Source: Candidatus Gracilibacteria bacterium CG17_big_fil_post_rev_8_21_14_2_50_48_13
GTDB lineage: Bacteria > Patescibacteriota > Gracilibacteria > 1-14-2-50-48-13
Assembly (NCBI GenBank): GCA_002783265.1
Contig: PFFG01000001.1
Coordinates: 62,001 to 126,000 of the forward strand
Direction: 5' to 3'
DNA: 64,000 nucleotides
A program made the position numbers and the translations under genes. Positions 8,912 through 16,857 of this stretch are shown in pieces. The notes below the pieces were generated by a model. It saw nothing but the letters and a program-made list of their open reading frames with translations, ran no database searches and was not told the DNA's origin. Position 1 is the stretch's first letter, and each line of letters opens with the position of its first letter.

Positions 8912-9883
8912 TTAGGTGCGAACAAACAAGGAAATAGTATACCCTACATAGAGAAGGAGGAATGCTGCCCCCTGCCATCGATCCAGTGAATGCTTTTTAC
9001 CTAAATGCAGGGCAACAAACAAGAGGAATGTCACGCCTACCATAAAAAGAATATCAAAGGTCATACCTGGTGCAACAGGTACAGGCGATATGGCCGCCGT
9101 GAGGCCCAGAATCCAAAGAATGTTGAAGATATTCGAACCAAGGACATTACCAATAGCGATGTCCGACTTCTTTTTCAATGCCGCAACAACCGATGTAGCG
9201 AGTTCAGGGAGCGACGTCCCTATGGCGACGATAGTGAGACCGATAACCTGCTGACTGATACCCGCCATGGCCGCTAAGGTTTTGGCAGATTCCACCATCA
9301 GATAACCACCAACGGCAAGGCCCACGAGACCAAGGAACACAAAGAGCATCGTCTTCCCCGTGCCCATAACCACAAGTTCTTCCTCGTCGACAACACTATC
9401 CCCTTTTCGCGCCGAAGAAATGACATAGTACATAAAAATACAAAACATGCCGAGGAGCACGAGACCATCGCCCCGTGTCACAAAAGCTGTAGTGATGCCG
9501 GATCCCAAAAACGTATCGAGGGCAACGAAGGCCAGCATGAGGGCGGAGAGAAAGGTGAGTGGAATCTCTTTCCACACGGTGTTACTGTGGACAGAGAGAG
9601 GAAAAATCACCGACGCGGCTCCTAGGATAAGCAAAATATTAGCTATATTACTTCCGACCACATTTCCCACCGCAATATCGCTATTCCCCGACAAGGCAGA
9701 GAAAAAACTGACTATAAGTTCCGGTGCGGACGTGCCAAAGGCGACAATGGTGAGACCGATGACGATATCGGGGATCTGAAAACGTTTTGCTAAAGAAACA
9801 CTACCGCCCACAAGCCAGTCAGCCCCTTTGATCAGTGCTACGAGACCAACAGTGAAGAGCAGGATTTGAAGAAAGATATCCAT
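8912..9883 (-). CDS. Calcium/sodium antiporter (CaCA family, YrbG-like)
   Basis: The 323-residue membrane protein has about ten hydrophobic helices and the two inverted alpha repeats of the CaCA superfamily: GTSAPELIVSFFSAL with GNVVGSNIANILLILG in the first half and GTSLPELATSVVAAL with GNVLGSNIFNILWILG in the second. The acidic residues in GTSxPEL bind the cations. The family exchanges Ca2+ for Na+ or H+ across the cytoplasmic membrane. It starts 8 nt after ddl and is probably cotranscribed with it. No Shine-Dalgarno is seen. Ion specificity cannot be read from the sequence. Confidence 0.93.
   Translation of the reverse strand: MDIFLQILLFTVGLVALIKGADWLVGGSVSLAKRFQIPDIVIGLTIVAFGTSAPELIVSFFSALSGNSDIAVGNVVGSNIANILLILGAASVIFPLSVHSNTVWKEIPLTFLSALMLAFVALDTFLGSGITTAFVTRGDGLVLLGMFCIFMYYVISSARKGDSVVDEEELVVMGTGKTMLFVFLGLVGLAVGGYLMVESAKTLAAMAGISQQVIGLTIVAIGTSLPELATSVVAALKKKSDIAIGNVLGSNIFNILWILGLTAAISPVPVAPGMTFDILFMVGVTFLLFVALHLGKKHSLDRWQGAAFLLLYVGYTISLFVRT
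8936..8941 (-). promoter_or_regulatory. TATACT -10 box for map
   Basis: GTATACT on the minus strand lies inside the end of the exchanger gene, 32 nt before the map ATG. No good -35 box is seen. Confidence 0.5.
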
Positions 9884-9891
9884 AAGAGTTT

Positions 9892-10986
9892 TTACGCTTC
9901 GTGATGTAATATATTTTGGTGTGCAGAGCGTTCAAGAGCGCTTTGAATCAACCATTCAAGAACTTCTTGCTGTGAAAGACCATCCTGAGCCCACATTTTC
10001 CCGAAGGCACTGTTTTCTGTAAACCCAGGGAGCGCGTTCAGTTCATTCCAATAGATTTTTCCGTCATGATCCAGAAAAAAGTCGACACGACAGAGACCGT
10101 AAATTGTGTGAAGAGAGGCGACACGAAGGGCAAGTTCCTGAAAAATGCGGTGTTGATCCGGTGAAAGTACCGCAGGGATCTTTGCTGTCGTTGTGCTATT
10201 CGGCTGATATTTTGCATCAAAGTCATAGAAGCCTGCTGAAGGATGCACTTCTGCCATGGAGACAGCAGCACGGAGTCCATCGGGGCCTGCTAAAAGTGCC
10301 ACTTCAATTTCCCGAGGCCTATCGAGTCCTTGCTCAATAATCACTTTATCATCGTACAGGAAAGCCGTTTCCATAGCTGCGTCCAAATCCTCGGGCGAAT
10401 CGACTTTGGAAATACCAACGCTTGAACCTGTATTCGCGGGTTTCACAAAACAGGGGTATCCGCATACCGCCAAGACCCGCGCCAGAACAGTATCACTCTG
10501 TCCTTCCCACTCGTCTCGAAGACAAAAGGTCCATCGAACCATGGGAACGTCCATCCCCACACAAAGCTGCTTTTGCACAACTTTATCCATACTAATTGCG
10601 GAAGCAAGTACACCTGACCCCGCATAGGGAATTCCGAGCAAATCGAGAAACCCCTGTAGTCGGCCATCTTCACCAAAGTCTCCATGCATAACAGGCAGCA
10701 CAACATCGAGACCAAGATCCGCAAGGACGCCAAGGTTGATAGAGTCCTGTTCTTCTTTGAGCAAAACACACTGTTGGGTAATGACTTTTTGCCCACCGAT
10801 GCGAATCTGCTCGAGAGCGTTTCCACCAGCGGTCACGAGACGATTTGCCTTCGTGAGTGCAAGAGGGAGCACATCGTACTTTGTGGCATCCAAACTTTCC
10901 ACAATATTCTTTGCAGACCAAATGGAGACCTCATGTTCCTTGCTCTTTCCACCGAAGAGCACACCAACCCGTAATTTCTTTTCCAT
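9892..10986 (-). CDS. ddl: D-alanine--D-alanine ligase
   Basis: The 364-residue ATP-grasp enzyme joins two D-alanines for peptidoglycan precursors in the cytoplasm. It has GVLFGGKSKEHEVSIWSA at the N-terminus, the HGDFGEDGRLQGFLDLLGIPYAGSG-type region (conserved HGxxGEDGxxQG), the ATP-grasp loop CFVKPANTGSSVGISKV, and the metal-binding WNELNALPGFTENSAF at the C-terminal side. The DGRLQG and long form suggest the Ddl B/VanA-type clade, but specificity for D-Ala over D-lactate cannot be settled here; a D-lactate dehydrogenase gene lies 3 kb away. A TATACT promoter box lies 28 nt upstream, within the end of the elp3 region. Confidence 0.95.
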   Translation of the reverse strand: MEKKLRVGVLFGGKSKEHEVSIWSAKNIVESLDATKYDVLPLALTKANRLVTAGGNALEQIRIGGQKVITQQCVLLKEEQDSINLGVLADLGLDVVLPVMHGDFGEDGRLQGFLDLLGIPYAGSGVLASAISMDKVVQKQLCVGMDVPMVRWTFCLRDEWEGQSDTVLARVLAVCGYPCFVKPANTGSSVGISKVDSPEDLDAAMETAFLYDDKVIIEQGLDRPREIEVALLAGPDGLRAAVSMAEVHPSAGFYDFDAKYQPNSTTTAKIPAVLSPDQHRIFQELALRVASLHTIYGLCRVDFFLDHDGKIYWNELNALPGFTENSAFGKMWAQDGLSQQEVLEWLIQSALERSAHQNILHHEA

Positions 10987-11014
10987 TCTCAGCGCATGAT
11001 AGGTAATTGATAGC

Positions 11015-11020
11015 AGTATA
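11015..11020 (-). promoter_or_regulatory. TATACT -10 box for ddl
   Basis: GGTATACT on the minus strand lies between the elp3 stop and ddl, 28 nt from the ddl ATG. It suggests ddl is transcribed separately from elp3. Confidence 0.5.
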
Positions 11021-11022
11021 CC

Positions 11023-12741
11023 TTAGGAAAGGTGTTTGACCATGTAATCCCCTTCTAAGGTATATCCATTCGTGCGAAAATATTCCCTTACACCTATTCC
11101 TGCAATCACTGCAATTTTTCTCAAACCATAGCTGGCAGCGATTTCTTCGGCTTTGGAAAGCATTTGACGGCCTAAACCGCGATGTTGCGCCGCGCCGTCA
11201 CTTTCTTCTCCGACCCCCCTCTGTACACCATATGTATGCACCTCGCGAACAAGCGCAGCTCCGTCAAGCACACGGATCCAGTGCCGTTTTCGTTCAAAAT
11301 ACTGCGACGGAATACGAAGTCGCAAAAAGGAAAACAGTGTGTCCTGCACCTTATCTTCAAAGGAAATAAAATACTCTTTCCCCTCCGATGCAGCATAGGC
11401 ACGGACAAGAAGTTCAGGTTCCGAGTCCCCTCCTGTTTGAGCGCGTACTTCCCGACACCGGATACAGCGACAAACAAGTCCGCGCCGCTTCATTTCTTCA
11501 TCAATCACCTGCCTGAGGTTGGACGTTTTTGTTCCAGCAAGAATATCCGTCGAAGGTATGTCACGCACAAGGCGTACAACACGCATCCACTCGGGAATCA
11601 TAGGTTTCACCACACAGGCGAGTTTAATAAAGTCTTCGTCCTGCATTGGCGTAAACGTACCCTCCCGCCATAACTTTGTGAGCACACTGAAGTCCGTGAC
11701 CACACATGGATAAAACTTGATCTGATCCGGTTGGAACTCCGGCTTTGTGAGAATATCCTCAAACATGGCAACATCCTTAAGGAACGTTGAACCATAGAGC
11801 CCAGGCATCATATGGTAGGTAAATTTGAACCCCGCATCCTTCATGAGACGTGTCGCATCAATCACCTGTCGCACAAAATGACCCCGACGGTTTTTCCGCA
11901 GTACATCGTCATGGGTATGCTGAACCCCAATTTCCAGGCGCGTCGCACCTAAATGCCGAAGACGCCGAAGCTCCTTCTTATTGACCCAGTCGGGCCGTGT
12001 TTCCAGGGTGAGACCAACACAACGGACCTCAGCTGTCTCATTGCGCTTTTGTGCGTCGGAGAGTTTTCTCTCATGTGGAAGACTTGCCTCATCACCGGCA
12101 CGAAATTTGACAAATTTAAACTGCTCCTTCGGTGCTAGGGCAAAGGTTTTCTTTGCCTCAGAAAAACTATTCATGGCATTGAACGCAGACCTGAGAAAAC
12201 TAGATTGATAATGCTTTGGGTACGCAGAAAAGGTTCCGCCTTGAATTATGAGTTCCACCTTCTCTACCTGATGGCCCGTCGCCTCTAAAGCGCGGAGCCG
12301 GTTATGCATCTGCTTAAAGGGGTCAAAGTTATTCAGCACCGCCCGCTGCATACCAGGCTCACCGGATAGATAACTCTTCGGCATATTTTTTTCCGTCGGA
12401 CAGAAAATACAGGCGCCTGGACACCCTTCGTCACGCAAAAACAAGGAGACAGGTACAATGCCGGAAAGACTGCGCACTTTCCTTTTTTGAATCAAGGCAA
12501 AAAATGCTGGGTGCGGTTGTAAGATTCCTTCCGCCACAAGAGTACGATAGGCCTCGAGAAGCTCGATGTTATGGAGAACGGCAATACCATGCTCTTTGCT
12601 ATATCGGTGGCGAATTTTTTGAAGACCACGCTCCGTCAAGTTTGGCATCGCGCTTGCTTCCAGGACCAGTTGTTCTGCAATGGTTCGTTTCATGAACCAA
12701 ACTGTACCCATTTTTGAAAGGAAGTCTACGAAAGTCCTCAC
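11023..12741 (-). CDS. elp3: Elp3-like tRNA uridine-34 modification radical SAM/GNAT enzyme
   Basis: The protein (572 residues from the GTG at 12741) joins a radical SAM domain and a C-terminal acetyltransferase domain, the architecture of Elp3. The iron-sulfur cysteines are C107, C111 and C114 in CPGACIFCPTEKN, followed by PKSYLSGEPGMQRA and ELIIQGGTFSAYP. A second cysteine motif is CRCIRCREVR. The GNAT part holds QHRGLGRQML for acetyl-CoA binding and ends VREYFRTNGYTLEGDYMVK. Elp3 starts the cm5U modification of tRNA wobble uridines. The GTG directly abuts the upstream gene's TAG, so translation may be coupled; an ATG at 12693 is the alternative. Full-length Elp3 is unusual for bacteria, though it occurs in some lineages. 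Confidence 0.93.
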   Translation of the reverse strand: MRTFVDFLSKMGTVWFMKRTIAEQLVLEASAMPNLTERGLQKIRHRYSKEHGIAVLHNIELLEAYRTLVAEGILQPHPAFFALIQKRKVRSLSGIVPVSLFLRDEGCPGACIFCPTEKNMPKSYLSGEPGMQRAVLNNFDPFKQMHNRLRALEATGHQVEKVELIIQGGTFSAYPKHYQSSFLRSAFNAMNSFSEAKKTFALAPKEQFKFVKFRAGDEASLPHERKLSDAQKRNETAEVRCVGLTLETRPDWVNKKELRRLRHLGATRLEIGVQHTHDDVLRKNRRGHFVRQVIDATRLMKDAGFKFTYHMMPGLYGSTFLKDVAMFEDILTKPEFQPDQIKFYPCVVTDFSVLTKLWREGTFTPMQDEDFIKLACVVKPMIPEWMRVVRLVRDIPSTDILAGTKTSNLRQVIDEEMKRRGLVCRCIRCREVRAQTGGDSEPELLVRAYAASEGKEYFISFEDKVQDTLFSFLRLRIPSQYFERKRHWIRVLDGAALVREVHTYGVQRGVGEESDGAAQHRGLGRQMLSKAEEIAASYGLRKIAVIAGIGVREYFRTNGYTLEGDYMVKHLS

Positions 12742-13479
12742 CTACTCGATTTCTGCAAGGCCACGAAGGACGTTCTGCGCGAAGTCTTCGTTCTCTGTAC
12801 AAAGAGTTTCTATAGTTTCTCGCGTGCGCAGTGACCAGGAAAAATCCTGAGGATTTGCGCCAGATTTTGACCAATCAAGGTAATGAGCATCGATTTTAGC
12901 ACCAGCAATTTCCACTTGAGAAAGAACAATATTGCGCCAGTTTTGCTGGATATATCCTGGCAAAGAGGTAGGAAACTCAGCCACAATACAGCGTTCATAG
13001 AGCATACGGAAGTACTTTCCAAAGGCTTGTGGGTATTGTTCCTGACGAATTTGATGACTGCGGAGACGCAGTGAATTCTTTGGCAGTGTACGATAGGCTT
13101 GTTTTGCGCGTAGATCTGCCTCTGTTGGAAAGTACACCGTTTTGAGTAAGGCCTGAATCTCTGCATGGGCCCCTATTTTTACCATACGCGCTACATCAGA
13201 CTGGGACAGCAAAAATTCACGCCCGTCTGTTGTTGTTTTTGTGCGCAATGAACGTGATTGTCCATTGAGGTGTTCCATAAACCAGCGTGACTGGGCAACC
13301 TTTGCCTCCGCCAAGGCAATAACTTGCAACTCCTTTTCCCAAGGCGTTACGTCTTCAAGATCGAAGGTGTAGAGGAAGGTATTCTTTTTGACCTGTAACA
13401 GAACATCAGGATAATAATCCAACAGGTGTGGTTCCTCTTCTAAGAGATCCTTATCCTCAGAGTGTGCGCCGCTTTCCAT
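12742..13479 (-). CDS. Unknown soluble protein upstream of elp3
   Basis: The 245-residue protein has no signal peptide or membrane helix and I recognise no family. It starts acidic (ESGAHSEDKDLLEEEP), and the rest is mixed helical with aromatic residues. Its stop is immediately followed by the elp3 GTG start, so the two are cotranscribed and it may serve the same tRNA process; that is inference from position only. The start at 13479 is supported by a promoter 26 nt upstream (TTGACT-16-TATAAC). A purely lineage-specific gene is equally possible. Confidence 0.75.
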   Translation of the reverse strand: MESGAHSEDKDLLEEEPHLLDYYPDVLLQVKKNTFLYTFDLEDVTPWEKELQVIALAEAKVAQSRWFMEHLNGQSRSLRTKTTTDGREFLLSQSDVARMVKIGAHAEIQALLKTVYFPTEADLRAKQAYRTLPKNSLRLRSHQIRQEQYPQAFGKYFRMLYERCIVAEFPTSLPGYIQQNWRNIVLSQVEIAGAKIDAHYLDWSKSGANPQDFSWSLRTRETIETLCTENEDFAQNVLRGLAEIE

Positions 13480-13505
13480 GAAATTGCATGAAGAATTTTG
13501 CGGTG

Positions 13506-13533
13506 GTTATACACCATACGCAAAAAGAGTCAA
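13506..13533 (-). promoter_or_regulatory. Promoter of the 12742-13479 / elp3 operon
   Basis: The minus strand reads TTGACT (13528-13533), 16 nt, TATAAC (13506-13511), ending 26 nt before the ATG at 13479. Confidence 0.65.
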
Positions 13534-13562
13534 TCCTGTACAGACAACAAACTGTGGACATC

Positions 13563-13590
13563 AAAAAAACGCCCCGAAGGCGTCTTCTTT
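13563..13590. terminator. Bidirectional intrinsic terminator downstream of the TrmB-like regulator
   Basis: A stem ACGCC/GGCGT (13569-13573 with 13579-13583) has a 5-nt loop, with seven A's on the left (a U-run for minus-strand RNA) and CTTCTTTTTTT on the right. It would end minus-strand transcripts coming from the regulator and the small ORF at 13605. Confidence 0.75.
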
Positions 13591-13604
13591 TTTTGCACAA
13601 CGTT

Positions 13605-13673
13605 TTAGGAACGTTTTTGCTGAACGACATAGAATGTTGCCCCAGCCACAAACATGAGAGTCAGCAGATCCAT
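13605..13673 (-). CDS. Possible 22-residue membrane peptide
   Basis: A short frame from an ATG at 13673 to TAA encodes MDLLTLMFVAGATFYVVQQKRS: a single hydrophobic helix followed by a basic tail, the usual positive-inside layout of a small membrane peptide. It lies 29 nt behind the TrmB-like regulator, in the same direction, and is followed 14 nt later by a strong terminator, so it would sit on the regulator's mRNA. No Shine-Dalgarno precedes it, as for most genes here. A chance frame cannot be excluded at this length. Confidence 0.35.
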   Translation of the reverse strand: MDLLTLMFVAGATFYVVQQKRS

Positions 13674-13702
13674 AACGTGTGTTTTGAAAAAATAGAAGAA
13701 AA

Positions 13703-14461
13703 TTATGCAGGAGTGTTCGTCCAAGCCTGATCAAACATAACGCGCTGCATACGCGCAATGTGTGCATTTTCCATGAGCATCCCCGTCAGCGAATGCATTT
13801 CATTCCAGAAACCGATAAAGTCGCCTAATACATTCATACCTGCCGCAAAGACATACGTATGATTGCTCGCTTTGACTTCAAAGTTTCTAATTTTGATAAA
13901 GATCGGATCCTCTGAGGGAGAGTTCACAAGAACTTTTACTTGGACTCCATGAGGGAGAAGTTCACGGCTCTTTTCCTGAAGCCAGGGTTGAAAGCGCGCG
14001 AGGAATTCGTGAGTGCAAAAAATGTTGAAGGCCTCTAACTGCGTTGTTGCAAGTAACTGCTCTTCCCACATTTTTACAATCCCCTCTTCCCCATGAAATT
14101 GTCGCAGACTCGGAACCGGTAGAGCAGGACTCATAAGCGACTCCAAGTCTGCAACGGTGCTTTTGAGTTTTTGTTTTGTACTTGCAAGCAGTGCCTCTTG
14201 TTTATGGAGTATTGCTAGCAAGTGCGATGGAGTCTCCACGCTGAAAATCTTCGTGTTCTTTCGTCGTTTTTCCACCACGACCCCCTTGCGCTGTAGCGAG
14301 AGGAGGACGTCGTAGACTGACGTACGGGGAATCCCCGTATAGGCAGCTACTTCGATGGTCGACCCGATGCCCCCATGGGTGACGAGACTCAAGTACACGC
14401 CGATTTCTTTTTCTGTTAGCCCGAGACCCCCCAAGGTCTCGGAAACATGCTGGAGTTCCAT
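13703..14461 (-). CDS. TrmB-family transcriptional regulator
   Basis: The 252-residue protein has an N-terminal winged helix (about 1-75; LGLTEKEIGVYLSLVTHG then GIPRTSVYDVLLSLQRKGVV), a coiled segment (about 80-110), and a C-terminal ligand-like domain with LRQFHGEEGIVKMWEEQL. This is the layout of TrmB-like regulators, which in archaea sense sugars; many uncultured bacteria carry relatives of unknown ligand. A perfect inverted repeat (14489-14504) lies between its start and the intergenic region and could be its own operator. It is encoded downstream of the pilin/PKD operon in the same direction but is separated from it by a terminator. Confidence 0.85.
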   Translation of the reverse strand: MELQHVSETLGGLGLTEKEIGVYLSLVTHGGIGSTIEVAAYTGIPRTSVYDVLLSLQRKGVVVEKRRKNTKIFSVETPSHLLAILHKQEALLASTKQKLKSTVADLESLMSPALPVPSLRQFHGEEGIVKMWEEQLLATTQLEAFNIFCTHEFLARFQPWLQEKSRELLPHGVQVKVLVNSPSEDPIFIKIRNFEVKASNHTYVFAAGMNVLGDFIGFWNEMHSLTGMLMENAHIARMQRVMFDQAWTNTPA

Positions 14462-14488
14462 ACGATTTGTGACGGGTTATTTCGTCAT

Positions 14489-14504
14489 ATACTTTTTATA
14501 GTAT
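14489..14504. promoter_or_regulatory. Inverted repeat, candidate operator of the TrmB-like regulator
   Basis: On the plus strand ATACT and AGTAT arms flank an A/T-only centre (ATACTTTTTATAGTAT). It lies 28 nt before the regulator's ATG and overlaps AT-rich -10-like sequence (TATAAA / CATACT on the minus strand), a fitting place for autoregulation. Confidence 0.4.
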
Positions 14505-14571
14505 GCTCTAAGCCTTTGCAATAGTAATTTTCAAATGTCGGAATCTTTCGACACTTTATACATACTTTTGC

Positions 14572-14653
14572 GGAGAATTTCAGCAAACCCGCGCTATGCG
14601 GGCCTTAGCACTTTCGCGGTTCTCCACAAAAAAAGAGGCTAAGCCTCTTTTTT
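14572..14653 (+). ncRNA. Candidate small RNA between regulator and PKD gene
   Basis: On the plus strand a -10-like TATACATACT (14557-14566) is followed by a region that folds on itself: an outer 6-bp stem GGAGAA/TTCTCC (14572-14577 with 14620-14625) encloses a CCCGC/GCGGG hairpin (14588-14602). A strong hairpin terminator follows at once (14628-14653). Promoter, fold and terminator in register suggest an independent RNA of about 80 nt. I match it to no known RNA family; no -35 box is clear. Confidence 0.35.
14628..14653. terminator. Bidirectional terminator of the pilin/giant/PKD operon
   Basis: AGAGGC (14634-14639) pairs perfectly with GCCTCT (14643-14648) around a 3-nt loop, with an A7 run on the left and T-run on the right. 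It lies 28 nt after the PKD gene's stop on the minus strand and also ends the candidate small RNA on the plus strand. Confidence 0.85.
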
Positions 14654-14681
14654 CTGGGAATTCTGATAGTCAATTTGTCGC

Positions 14682-16823
14682 TTACGGCGCACGTACAGTG
14701 ATCTCCTGTTTATAGGAAAGCATGGCACCATATTTGTCGTACACACGCAAATCCACCGTATAGTTTCCAGGGACCGAGTAGGTTTTTCTCACCTTTATAC
14801 CCGTATCACTAGTTCCATCCCCAAAAGACCAACGATAGCTCACAATATCACCGACGGATTCCGACGCATTCATTTCAACGGTGAGTGGCGCGACACCAAT
14901 GGTCGGCGTGGCAGTAAACTTTGGAGAAAGAAGCTCCTGCAACACGGTGATAATCTTTGTTGTAACCTTTGATTGTCCATCAGCAGTTCGCACTTTGAGC
15001 TGCGTCGTATAGATACCCGGCGCCGTAAATTCATAGGTCGTCTGAGCTCCTGTTAAACGAGGTCGTGAACCGTCCCCAAAATCCCATTCATAAGAGGTAA
15101 TTGCGCCGTTTTTGTATGAGGAACCAGAACCGTCGAAGGCCACCGTCAGTGGAGCCGTACCCGTGATAGGGTCTGCAAAAATATCTGCCACAAGATCCTC
15201 CGCTTCCACAACCACCGTTATAGTATCAGTCGCCGTCAGCTTTGCAGCGTTTTCCACTTGAAGGGTCACGAGGTACGAACCGGGACGTTTATAGACATAG
15301 CTCGTTTTCTCACCAGAGGTATCGAACTTCTGATCCCCATCAAAATCCCATTTCCAGTCCACAATGGAATTATTCGGATCCGTGGAAAAACTTCCATCAA
15401 ATTGCACTGTGAGCGGCAAGCGCCCACTGAGTGGTGCTCTAGCAGCAGCAACAATACGTTTTCCATCACCCCCCGTCCCTTCTGCCCGTATACGCGCCGT
15501 TGGCACAGCCTTCGACGTATTCACCGTAATGAGCACTTCTTTTTTCGCACTTACACCAAGATCTGTTTTCACTTCCAGAACAACCGTGTACTTCCCTGCC
15601 TTATCAAAGGTATACTCTGCGGTTTTTCCTGTGACGGGCGTTGCACCATCTTCGAAAGTCCAAGAGTACTCATTAATCTGTCCTTCCTTGGCCGTCGATT
15701 TTGAACCATCAAAGCTCACTTTCAGTGGAGCATCTCCCGTCAGGGTTGAGGCTTCAATTTCAGGTGAGGGCAGCGTCGTTTCATCAACGAGAACCCGAAT
15801 AGATTTTTTAGAAGACAGATTCTTTAGATCAACAACCTCAACGGTGACATTTTCCACGCCTGCTCGCGTGAACGTATGCTTCACTTTTGGCCCTTCTTCG
15901 TCCGTCACACCATCTCCGTCAAAATCCCACAAATACTGATCGATGGGATTTTCCGCGCGAGAACGACTTGCATCGAATTCTACTTCAAAGGGAGCAACAC
16001 CATTTAAGTCCTGCGGTGTCGTGAGGATATCAATAAACGGTTTCACCGTTGTGATGGTAAACCGCACCCCACCAGTTCCAGGGCCGTAAATTTCCGTTAC
16101 CCGCTCACCGACTGTTTGGTACTTATCATGAGGTGCAAGAATTTCTTTCGTCACACGCAAAGAAATATTGAACTGGCCGTTCTGAATACCGCGGTCAATA
16201 TAGGTTTTCGTGACGACAGGTGTTTTCTGTTCTTCCGCGAAGGTCCCCGCCCCTTCTAAATCCCATTCGTAGGATAGAATCCTGTAATTAGCCGTTTCAC
16301 GGGGCAAATAGCGATTTGCATCAAATTGTAACTCCGCAGGCGCCGCAATATTTGAGAGATCACGTACGTCCTGGTATACACCCTTACTATCCTTTTGACG
16401 AACAAGAATATACTGCCCATCGGTAGGTGTCAGCACACTGCTGTTTGGATCAAAACCCATACCCGTAGGGGCTGAAGGGCCAGTAAAAAGCGCTACGACA
16501 TTCCATGCGACAAACAGAAGAATGACGATCAAAATGCCAACACCAGCAAGAACTAGCATTTGCATGCGTTTATCAAGCCCCTTATAGGTATCCCGTACCA
16601 AGGTCGTCAGCTCCTGCACTTTAGAAGCTTTTGGCGCGAGAGGTTCCTGCGCGGGAACTTCCTGAGCAGCAGGTTGTTCCTGCATCTGGGCTGGCTCCTG
16701 CGCGACAGACGCCTGAGTACCAGACACGGACGTATCTTGTGGCTGCTCTGGCTGCATTGGCTGCTCTGGCTGCATTGGCTGCTCTGGTTGTTCTGGCTGG
16801 GGTGTAAGATTCAATGGATCCAT
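14682..16823 (-). CDS. Membrane-anchored protein with about six PKD domains
   Basis: The 713-residue protein has a cytoplasmic N-terminus rich in Pro, Glu and Gln (1-65, with repeated PEQPMQ), one transmembrane helix at about 88-113, and an extracellular part of roughly six PKD-type beta-sandwich domains. Their signatures recur: WDLEGAGTF, WDFDGDGVTDEEG, WTFEDGATP, WDFDGDQKFD, WDFGDGSRP and WSFGDGTSD, each followed by the xYTFxxxGxYTVxLxV strand pattern. PKD domains usually serve protein-protein or polysaccharide contact at the surface. It follows the 3,627-residue gene by 34 nt and closes that operon. No catalytic domain or sorting signal is seen. Confidence 0.9.
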   Translation of the reverse strand: MDPLNLTPQPEQPEQPMQPEQPMQPEQPQDTSVSGTQASVAQEPAQMQEQPAAQEVPAQEPLAPKASKVQELTTLVRDTYKGLDKRMQMLVLAGVGILIVILLFVAWNVVALFTGPSAPTGMGFDPNSSVLTPTDGQYILVRQKDSKGVYQDVRDLSNIAAPAELQFDANRYLPRETANYRILSYEWDLEGAGTFAEEQKTPVVTKTYIDRGIQNGQFNISLRVTKEILAPHDKYQTVGERVTEIYGPGTGGVRFTITTVKPFIDILTTPQDLNGVAPFEVEFDASRSRAENPIDQYLWDFDGDGVTDEEGPKVKHTFTRAGVENVTVEVVDLKNLSSKKSIRVLVDETTLPSPEIEASTLTGDAPLKVSFDGSKSTAKEGQINEYSWTFEDGATPVTGKTAEYTFDKAGKYTVVLEVKTDLGVSAKKEVLITVNTSKAVPTARIRAEGTGGDGKRIVAAARAPLSGRLPLTVQFDGSFSTDPNNSIVDWKWDFDGDQKFDTSGEKTSYVYKRPGSYLVTLQVENAAKLTATDTITVVVEAEDLVADIFADPITGTAPLTVAFDGSGSSYKNGAITSYEWDFGDGSRPRLTGAQTTYEFTAPGIYTTQLKVRTADGQSKVTTKIITVLQELLSPKFTATPTIGVAPLTVEMNASESVGDIVSYRWSFGDGTSDTGIKVRKTYSVPGNYTVDLRVYDKYGAMLSYKQEITVRAP
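16741..16800. repeat. 18-bp tandem repeat coding for the PEQPMQ tail
   Basis: An 18-bp unit (GGCTGCTCTGGCTGCATT on the plus strand) occurs twice and then partly, with a degenerate third copy. It encodes the repeated P/E/Q segment near the N-terminus of the PKD protein and could vary in copy number by slippage. Confidence 0.8.
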
Positions 16824-16857
16824 CTGCAGAAATATTTATGGCTAGAATTCGAGGACT

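Noticed and set aside
8904-8978. N-terminal extension of methionine aminopeptidase
   Set aside because: It overlaps the exchanger gene, contains the promoter box and does not resemble family N-termini.
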